A stretch of 13,265 nt of DNA from Desulfuromonadaceae bacterium. GTDB lineage: Bacteria; Desulfobacterota; Desulfuromonadia; Desulfuromonadales; Geopsychrobacteraceae. The position numbers and the translations under genes are program-made. Positions 6,895 to 13,265 of the stretch are shown in pieces (the stretch's first letter is position 1; each line of letters opens with the position of its first letter). Where the stretch lies: NCBI GenBank assembly GCA_016744555.1, contig JADGED010000053.1:1-13265 (forward strand). Direction: 5' to 3'. The notes under the pieces were generated by a model. The model was not told the DNA's origin. It searched no databases and saw nothing but the letters and a program-made list of their open reading frames with translations.

Positions 6895-8706
6895 TTAAGC
6901 GTTTACCGGCCAGAGTGCATGACCAAGCCCAGAGCTACGATTGGTTCGACGCACTACCCCAGAAATGAACGTCTCTTTTTCGCCCCAAATAGTTACCTTT
7001 GATCGGGCTCTGGTCACGGCAGTATAAATTAATTCACGGGTCAAATTCTCAGAATCGTAATTGGGCAGCAAGAGCAACAGTTGCTCAAACTCGGAACCTT
7101 GACTTTTATGTACCGTCATCACGTACACAGTCTCATGCTGTGGCAGCCTTACTGCGGGAATAGTGCGAATCTCACCACTGGCGGTTGTAAAGCATACTTG
7201 TGGAGAATCTCCGTTTGCATGGTCGTAAAAGGTAATACCGATATCACCATTGAACAATTGTAAGTTGTAATCATTAACGGTAATCATTACTGGTCGGCCA
7301 TGATACCAGCGCTGCTGTAAATTTATCAGCCCCGCTGAAGCTAAAATGGCCTCAACCTGTGCGTTAATCCGCTCGACACCAAACTCCCCCAGACGCAGCA
7401 TACAAAGAATTCGAAACTGCTCAAACTTAGATAACGCCGCAGCTGGGGTTGGTGCAGTTAAATAATCTTGATAGCCCGCCAATACAATTTCACGGAGTTT
7501 ATTGCGCACTTCTGCGGCAGCGGGGATATTTTGCCAGTTTATGGTATTTGTAGCTGTCCCACCAAGCAGGGCAAAGGCTTGTTCACCATTACCAACATTG
7601 ATTGCCTGCCCCAAGTTAGCGATACGACTATCATCGCCAAAGCGGTAGTTCTTTTTTAACACCACCAGGGTATCGACTAGTGGTGTTGGTACAGATACGG
7701 TAGGAAACGGACAAGCAGTTGCAGTTAAGCGGATCAAAAGTTCTAAAAATTCCAGCGAAAATGGTTCGCTATCGCCATTGCCACTGATCGCTCCGAGAAC
7801 TGCTCCAGCTTCAACCGACGCCAACTGATCGCGATCACCAAGGAGGATAAGTCGGGCACTAGGTTTTAGCGCAGCAACAAGTTTTGCCATTAGGGTTAGC
7901 GGCACCATTGATGCTTCGTCGATTATTACCGTATCAAACGGCAAGCAATTTTCGCTATTGAAACGAAACTGTACCGAGCCATGAATGTAACCGAGTAAGC
8001 GATGGATAGTTAAAACATCGGTAGGGATTGCATCTTTGACAGTAGCAGCACAATTTAGCTCTACCTTCATCTGACTGATCGACTCTTTCAGCCGTGCCGC
8101 GGCTTTACCGGTCGGCGCAGCAAGGGCAATCCGCTCGGGGTGATCACTTGGCTGCTCCAACAACAACGCAATAATTTTTACTACCGTTGAGGTCTTGCCG
8201 GTTCCTGGCCCCCCCGAAATGACGGTAAACTTTTTTCTTAATGCCGCAACTGTTGCCACCTGTTGCCAATCGATTTCTGAAGTATTGTCCGCTGGAAACA
8301 ATCGCTCTAAGCCGCTGCATAATGTTGCTTCATCAAACTCTACGCAGTCAGCTGCTTTAGCGACCAGAGTTTGGGCTAACGCATGTTCATATTGCCAATA
8401 ACGATACAAATATAAACGCCCATTTTGATCAAGGATAAGGGGATAATAAGCGCCGGAACAACCCACTACTCCAGAGCGAGATAACAGCTGCTGTAATTCG
8501 ACATATGGCGGAATTACGGTTAAATCGCCATCTACCATAATTTCACTATCCGCCAAACGATAAAGGTCTAGACAAGTATCACCACTAGCAACAGCGTTAC
8601 TCAATAACGCCGCTAGTACTTCGAGTTGCGGAAAATCGATATCTGCCTCGGAGCGAATAAATTTGGCAAAGTGGCGATCAATTGCGCACAGAGTATATTC
8701 AATCAT
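6895..8706 (-). CDS. recD: Exodeoxyribonuclease V alpha chain (RecD helicase)
   Basis: The 5'-to-3' superfamily 1B helicase subunit of RecBCD, which processes double-strand DNA ends for recombination. The chosen start gives 603 residues (E. coli RecD 608). Motifs seen: Walker A GGPGTGKT at 165-172, a TIHRLLG stretch at 233-239, Walker B DEAS at 263-266, GDRDQLASV at 290-298, NYRF at 353-356, VHKSQGSEF at 532-540 and YTAVTRAR at 561-568. The frame is open upstream to 8811, but an earlier start would place 35 extra residues entirely inside the recB coding sequence. The ATG at 8706 overlaps the recB stop in ATGATTGA, has GGGA about 7 bases upstream, and matches the family length. The 8-base overlap suggests translational coupling with recB. 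The conserved ATPase residues look intact. Confidence 0.95.
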   Translation of the reverse strand: MIEYTLCAIDRHFAKFIRSEADIDFPQLEVLAALLSNAVASGDTCLDLYRLADSEIMVDGDLTVIPPYVELQQLLSRSGVVGCSGAYYPLILDQNGRLYLYRYWQYEHALAQTLVAKAADCVEFDEATLCSGLERLFPADNTSEIDWQQVATVAALRKKFTVISGGPGTGKTSTVVKIIALLLEQPSDHPERIALAAPTGKAAARLKESISQMKVELNCAATVKDAIPTDVLTIHRLLGYIHGSVQFRFNSENCLPFDTVIIDEASMVPLTLMAKLVAALKPSARLILLGDRDQLASVEAGAVLGAISGNGDSEPFSLEFLELLIRLTATACPFPTVSVPTPLVDTLVVLKKNYRFGDDSRIANLGQAINVGNGEQAFALLGGTATNTINWQNIPAAAEVRNKLREIVLAGYQDYLTAPTPAAALSKFEQFRILCMLRLGEFGVERINAQVEAILASAGLINLQQRWYHGRPVMITVNDYNLQLFNGDIGITFYDHANGDSPQVCFTTASGEIRTIPAVRLPQHETVYVMTVHKSQGSEFEQLLLLLPNYDSENLTRELIYTAVTRARSKVTIWGEKETFISGVVRRTNRSSGLGHALWPVNA

Positions 8707-11700
8707 TGACGGTTCCCATCTCGGTTTGCAGCAAAATTTCGCCGAATGCAGCAATAAGCTCTTCGCTGGGAAGATCGTAATAAATTCCGGGTTGCCCACC
8801 AGCATCTGCATCTACGCCCCGTAAAAACAGATAAAACACCCCACCAAAGTGGTTAGCATAACTATAATCAGGAATTCGCTGCGCCAAATATCGATCGAGC
8901 GCAACACTGTAGAGGAGGTATTGCAGGGGATAAAGATTCTGTTGCATTGCCTGCTTTAGTGCCGGCGCAGAATAATCTTGCGGTTGGTGCCCCAAATGAT
9001 TAGATTTCCAATCAAGGAGATAGTAACGACCATCATGCTCAAATACCATATCGATGAAACCACGGACCATTCCCTGCACCGGTGTAAATTTCAGAGCAGC
9101 ACACAGCTGATCTAGATCGAAAGCCTGACATTCTACACTGTACTTATTTAGAGTGCTCTGTAACTTTTCTGCAGTTATATAGTTAAGTGGAAAGAAAAAC
9201 TCCATCTCGGCAATCCAGCTGTTTGGTTGCAGCTCTGCCAAGGCAAAACTACCACTAGCGGCATCCATTTTGGCCATCACCACATTTTTTATCATCTTGG
9301 CAACAACTGGTTGCCAAGCAGCAGCATGACCATATTTTTCCAAACCATCACTAACCTGAGCATCAATTATCGCTGTTGAGATATCTGCAAAGTTTAAATT
9401 TTCAAACAGCTCGTGCCAGAATATTCCCGTTTGAGCACCTTTAGGGAAAGTGTAAATATCTTTTCTATCCTGGTCTTCCGCAGGGTCAGGCTTGACTTGA
9501 ACAGTTGCTGCCTGCTCAACATCTCGATCTGGCTGCTCAACATATACGGAGTCGTGAACGGCCAAAGAGGTAAAACTGGCAACCCGCCAATCATTTCTGA
9601 TCTTTCCAGTAAAAGAACGACAAGCAAGTTGCAGCGCTAAGCTTGATTCTGCCGCCAAGGTTTTTTCACTTACCGCAACGGGCAGTGGATCAACGGCAAC
9701 AGTTCCGCCACTGTGTTTGGCCAGCTCCCGCAATTGTTCATCGACGGTAGTAGCCGACAACGCTTTTACCTCAGCACTTAAACTAGCAACCAAATCGGTC
9801 GAAGAAGTTTTAACCGCAGCAGAGCCATGAAGCAGGTACGCCAACGGCGAGGTAGATGAACTGCTTTTCCCCTTGGCGGAAAACTTTCCACCGAGTAAAT
9901 AGCAGCGATATTTGGCTCTGGTCACCGCAACATAAAGCAGGCGTAAACTTTCGGCCAAACTTTCCCGATTTGCCAAAATTTTATTTTCCCCAAAATCTGG
10001 CGACCCAAAATCCTTAATTATTTTTTCATCGACGTGGCAACTTACTACTTCATCCCCAGCATGTACACCGCTCCACAAATAGGGACAAAAAACTACCGGA
10101 TATTCAAGTCCCTTACTTACATGAACCGTCACAATTTTAACCGCCTTAGCATCTGTCTCTAAGCGGATTTGATACTCATCACCTTTCTCCTGACTACAAA
10201 CACGTTCTGCAAACCACGTAGCCTGACCCTCTAATCCGGCATTAGACTGCTGTTCAAACTGATGAATCACTTCAAAACAATGGAGCAAATTGGTGACCCG
10301 ACGCTCGCCATCTACGTAGCGCAACAACCTGCCCCGTACCTGCTCTTGCTGCAATAACCGTTGCGCCATAACCATAAACCCGCGCTTGAGCCAGAGTTGA
10401 TGGTAGTCACGAAACGCTAGTAATTTCTCTTCCCACTGCGGTTCAGAATCGAGCAATCGATCGATATCATTACCATTGTTGCCAAAGATATCGGTTACCA
10501 GTGCCGCTCGCAGCTTTGTTTCATTACCAGGGTCAACCAACGCTTGTAAAACAATGAAGACTTCCAACGCTTCGGCCGTTGCAAACAAACTTTTGTCGCT
10601 GCGCAATACACTGGGTATCTTAGCCTGCTGCAACGCCACTTGCATCATGCTGGCCTGAAAATGACTCCGCACAATAATAGCGATATCACCTGGAAGGAGT
10701 GGTTCTCCACCAATAGTGGCACTGCCGTGAGCACCGGCAGCAATTAATTGCGCTATTTCTGCAGCAACAGCAGGTGGAATAAGTTGATTAGCCGTTCCAG
10801 CAGTAATTTCACCATCTCCACCACTATGCGAAAGAGACCAAAACTGTAATGGAACCGTGGCTTCACCGTCGATACACATAGCGGTGGCATTGTCTTTATT
10901 GCCGGAACTAATTTCATGGTAAGAGATAGATTCGTAAACAAAGGGGTTAGTTCCATGACTAAACAAGGCATTTAATGCAGTCAAAAGCTTAGGTGTAGAA
11001 CGCCAATTACCGGTCAGAGTATGGCGTTTTTCCTCATCTACAGATGCTGCGGCTTGCAAATATGCAAATATATCTGCCCCCCGAAAACTGTAGATCGCTT
11101 GCTTAGGGTCACCAATCAGAAACAAAGGTAAATTTGAATCGGCATAAATTAAACGAAAAATATCGTATTGAACCGGATCGGTATCCTGAAACTCATCAAT
11201 AAGTGCGGCTTGATACTTTTGGCGTAGATTGTGGGCAATGACCGCACCGGTATCGCGGTTCAAAGCGAAATAGAGATCATTTAGTAAGTCATCAAAACAG
11301 CGGATGTTTAATTCCCGTTTTCGCTGCGGCAACCGCTGCTGACAAAAATTGATCAACTCCCAACGTAACGCAATAAAACGGTTCTCAACCTCTTGCTGCA
11401 GCTCACCACATAAAACAAAAAACTCGTGCTCTGGGGGAGGATTTTTCTTCATCTGCTGGGCAAAAATATATGGTTGGGTGATCTTTTCAAAGTCAGAAAA
11501 CAAGGCAAATGGATTATCACCACCAACAAAAGCAGCAATATTTTGCAATATGTTGGGGATAAGAAGCTGTTTATAATTGTCTTTTGACCTACTCAACCCT
11601 TTGTCATTTTGTAAAATATCTGTTACCTCAGCATGTAAGTCGCACCACACTGATTGAATTTTCTTAAACCAGGCATTGCATTTATTATCACTGTTTATAA

Positions 11701-12325
11701 TCGCATCAGGATCAAATTCTGGTAAAATATTTAATTTAGGGTTTCCCACAAACTCCTTAGCAAACTTACTAAAGTAATCTGGTGAATACTTACTTGCCAA
11801 TGCATATGGCAACAGTGGGGCATGGGGAGTAAAAAAACGCTGCCGCCAAAAGTCATCTACAACTTCCTGCAATAGTGCCGCTTGATCTGTTACTAGTTGG
11901 GTTTGGTAATAAGAACCACTCTCAAAGGAATTATCTTCTAAAGAGCGTAAACAGAAGCCATGGATGGTAAAGATAGCTGCAGTGTCAAAGGCTTTTAACG
12001 CCACGTCAAGCTTATCTATTGCAACAGCCATTGACCGTGGATCAGAGCCGAACTTAGCCGCTAGTGCGACGAGAAAATTGTCGTCACTGCTTGCTCCGTT
12101 CAAAATAGCAACCGCTTCACGAATCCGCCGACGGATTCTATCCCGCAACTCCTTGGTCGCGGCCTCAGTATATGTTACTACCAATATTTGTTCAGGAGTT
12201 AAGTCTGACTCCAGTAATAGCCTTAAATAAAGACAACTTATGGCATAAGTTTTCCCCGTTCCTGCACTTGCCTCAATCAAATTGGTGCCACTCAATTCAA
12301 CTTCAATATGGTTAAGCTCTCTCAT
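8699..12325 (-). CDS. recB: Exodeoxyribonuclease V beta chain (RecB helicase-nuclease)
   Basis: A 1208-residue subunit (E. coli 1180) with 3'-to-5' helicase and the single nuclease centre of RecBCD; it also loads RecA in E. coli. N-terminal UvrD-type helicase: Walker A ASAGTGKT at 19-26, TYTEAATKELRDRI at 51-64, IHGFC at 121-125, IDEFQDTDP at 376-384, GDPKQAIYSFRGAD at 405-418, VHVSKGLEYP at 734-743 and YVAVTRAK at 798-805. C-terminal PD-(D/E)XK nuclease: H971 (FWHELFE), probably E1042, D1092 (GFIDMVF), D1105 and K1107 (LLDWKSN). These correspond to E. coli H956, D1067, D1080 and K1082, so both activities should be intact. The gene starts 9 bases after the recC stop, with TAGGG as its ribosome site overlapping the recC end, and overlaps recD by 8 bases. 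This is a compact recC-recB-recD run without the ptr gene found in E. coli. Confidence 0.97.
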   Translation of the reverse strand: MRELNHIEVELSGTNLIEASAGTGKTYAISCLYLRLLLESDLTPEQILVVTYTEAATKELRDRIRRRIREAVAILNGASSDDNFLVALAAKFGSDPRSMAVAIDKLDVALKAFDTAAIFTIHGFCLRSLEDNSFESGSYYQTQLVTDQAALLQEVVDDFWRQRFFTPHAPLLPYALASKYSPDYFSKFAKEFVGNPKLNILPEFDPDAIINSDNKCNAWFKKIQSVWCDLHAEVTDILQNDKGLSRSKDNYKQLLIPNILQNIAAFVGGDNPFALFSDFEKITQPYIFAQQMKKNPPPEHEFFVLCGELQQEVENRFIALRWELINFCQQRLPQRKRELNIRCFDDLLNDLYFALNRDTGAVIAHNLRQKYQAALIDEFQDTDPVQYDIFRLIYADSNLPLFLIGDPKQAIYSFRGADIFAYLQAAASVDEEKRHTLTGNWRSTPKLLTALNALFSHGTNPFVYESISYHEISSGNKDNATAMCIDGEATVPLQFWSLSHSGGDGEITAGTANQLIPPAVAAEIAQLIAAGAHGSATIGGEPLLPGDIAIIVRSHFQASMMQVALQQAKIPSVLRSDKSLFATAEALEVFIVLQALVDPGNETKLRAALVTDIFGNNGNDIDRLLDSEPQWEEKLLAFRDYHQLWLKRGFMVMAQRLLQQEQVRGRLLRYVDGERRVTNLLHCFEVIHQFEQQSNAGLEGQATWFAERVCSQEKGDEYQIRLETDAKAVKIVTVHVSKGLEYPVVFCPYLWSGVHAGDEVVSCHVDEKIIKDFGSPDFGENKILANRESLAESLRLLYVAVTRAKYRCYLLGGKFSAKGKSSSSTSPLAYLLHGSAAVKTSSTDLVASLSAEVKALSATTVDEQLRELAKHSGGTVAVDPLPVAVSEKTLAAESSLALQLACRSFTGKIRNDWRVASFTSLAVHDSVYVEQPDRDVEQAATVQVKPDPAEDQDRKDIYTFPKGAQTGIFWHELFENLNFADISTAIIDAQVSDGLEKYGHAAAWQPVVAKMIKNVVMAKMDAASGSFALAELQPNSWIAEMEFFFPLNYITAEKLQSTLNKYSVECQAFDLDQLCAALKFTPVQGMVRGFIDMVFEHDGRYYLLDWKSNHLGHQPQDYSAPALKQAMQQNLYPLQYLLYSVALDRYLAQRIPDYSYANHFGGVFYLFLRGVDADAGGQPGIYYDLPSEELIAAFGEILLQTEMGTVND

Positions 12326-12334
12326 AATTAAACC

Positions 12335-13265
12335 CTATTGCAAGTGTGAAAGAAGGGGCTCCAGCAGTAACCGCGAAGTCCGAATAAAATTATCATCTAA
12401 AGGGGAGCTATTAGAAAAGCAACGCTGATAATAGGGATCATTTTTTTCACCGGGAGAATAATCACTCCCCTCCCAAACCTTAATTGCTTGATCAAGCTCC
12501 CACTTCCCCTTTTTACTCAACGCCATTGACGTTTCAGGAAAAAAGTGGATTGGTTGCTTCAATCCCAACCAATACTGCTGCAGTAAGTCTTGTAATAACT
12601 CTTCGGCGTTATCAACAGGGCTAAAGCCTGTCACCTTATCAAACATTATTAACTTTGTTTCAACGGGGCTACTATCACCACCAATAGCATTAAGGATCAA
12701 ATGATCTATCCAGCTACGCAGCAGGTCTTTAGCTTTTAATTTGGCGCAGCGATAGCGTATCATCTGCTGTGACCAAACATGATTTAATCGCCCACTCAAA
12801 CAGAAATCACCCACCGACAATTCAAAATCTATATCCTGCAGTTGAACATAATCAGCACATTGCTGTTTAATTGCCGCAGCAAACTCGGTAACTGCATTAG
12901 CAGTCTCGGCATAGATCAACTTGCCGTGCTCTCCCGGCGGCAGCAACCCTTGGGCTCGAATGGCGGGAAAAACACTGTCAAGATCTTGCCCCTGCAAAAC
13001 ATGTTGCAACAACGTTTCCTTAAGAAAATACCCTTCTAAGCCAGAAACGGCAAATTGCTCACGTTCGGCCAAGGGTTCAATCGTTCGGGGAAATTTGATC
13101 TCCAACCGATTTTCCAGAAAAAATTGCGCTGGATTTGAGATAAAGCGATGTAACTTTGCAACTGGAATCTGCAACCATTCTGCTGTGGGTTCACTAAGAG
13201 GGGTTGGTATAAATGGTTGTTGCTGCATTATACCCAACTGCCGCTGTTGCTGTGCAGCACAGTTG
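12335..13265 (-). CDS. recC: Exodeoxyribonuclease V gamma chain (RecC), C-terminal part; 5' end outside window
   Basis: RecC is the structural subunit of RecBCD that splits the duplex, feeds the strands to RecB and RecD, and reads Chi. The visible 309 residues are its C-terminal, inactivated-nuclease-like domain. Typical features are IPVAKLHRFISNPAQFFLEN and then R..I.FP, followed by LEGYFLKE, DSVFPAIRAQGLLPPGEHG and a LRSWIDHLILNA helix. The comparable E. coli segment reads F+.HPVR.FF..RL, then RA.G.LP.G. The reading frame stays open to the right edge, so the apparent TTG or ATG starts near 13237 and 13226 are internal codons. A glutamine-rich stretch (QQQRQLGIMQQQ) lies just before the domain and may be a linker. 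The TAG stop is 9 bases ahead of recB. Identification rests on this domain and on the recB and recD neighbours. Confidence 0.93.
   Translation of the reverse strand, partial: NCAAQQQRQLGIMQQQPFIPTPLSEPTAEWLQIPVAKLHRFISNPAQFFLENRLEIKFPRTIEPLAEREQFAVSGLEGYFLKETLLQHVLQGQDLDSVFPAIRAQGLLPPGEHGKLIYAETANAVTEFAAAIKQQCADYVQLQDIDFELSVGDFCLSGRLNHVWSQQMIRYRCAKLKAKDLLRSWIDHLILNAIGGDSSPVETKLIMFDKVTGFSPVDNAEELLQDLLQQYWLGLKQPIHFFPETSMALSKKGKWELDQAIKVWEGSDYSPGEKNDPYYQRCFSNSSPLDDNFIRTSRLLLEPLLSHLQ

Noticed and set aside
8707..8811. Possible 35-residue N-terminal extension of RecD (upstream ATG at 8811)
   Set aside because: It lies wholly within the recB coding sequence, resembles no RecD N-terminus and would exceed the family length; the ATG at 8706 fits better.
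13226..13237. Apparent start codons for a short 300-residue protein at the right edge
   Set aside because: The frame remains open to the window edge and the protein is the C-terminal domain of RecC, so these are internal codons.

Overview
The window looks like chromosomal DNA from a Gram-negative bacterium. It encodes an outer-membrane lipoprotein carrier (LolA), a RecBCD nuclease and periplasmic binding proteins with signal peptides. The LolA style, the recC-recB-recD order and the many binding-protein/kinase genes remind me of the Desulfuromonadales (Desulfobacterota) or a gammaproteobacterium. That placement is a guess, because no rRNA or other marker gene is present. There are no tRNAs, rRNAs, CRISPR arrays, transposases or phage genes.

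Layout. On the + strand, the 3' end of a class I fructose-1,6-bisphosphatase gene (1-239) is followed by an intrinsic terminator (283-324) and an MFS transporter gene (372-1583). Everything from 1584 to the right edge is on the - strand. Read in the direction of transcription, the right edge holds the 3' part of recC, then recB, recD (8-nt overlap with recB) and lolA. This run ends at a strong terminator (5977-6010). After about 270 non-coding bases comes a second operon: two tandem paralogous periplasmic solute-binding proteins (4778-5707 and 3852-4736), a membrane histidine kinase (1962-3824) and a single-domain response regulator (1584-1955). That operon ends exactly against the stop codon of the MFS gene.

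How the genes work together. RecC, RecB and RecD form the heterotrimeric exonuclease V that resects double-strand breaks and degrades foreign linear DNA. LolA carries lipoproteins across the periplasm and has no evident link to recombination. The most interesting unit is the 1584-5707 operon. It has two family-3 type binding proteins but no permease or ATPase beside them, and they are followed directly by a sensor kinase and a CheY-like receiver. The simplest reading is a transporter-less sensing system in which soluble binding proteins present a ligand to the kinase, as LuxP does for LuxQ, or as an unfused counterpart of BvgS, which has two such domains fused to its kinase. One paralogue keeps both residues that clamp an amino-acid ligand and the other has lost one of them, so the two probably differ in ligand or role. 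The operon is also visibly more AT-rich than its neighbours.
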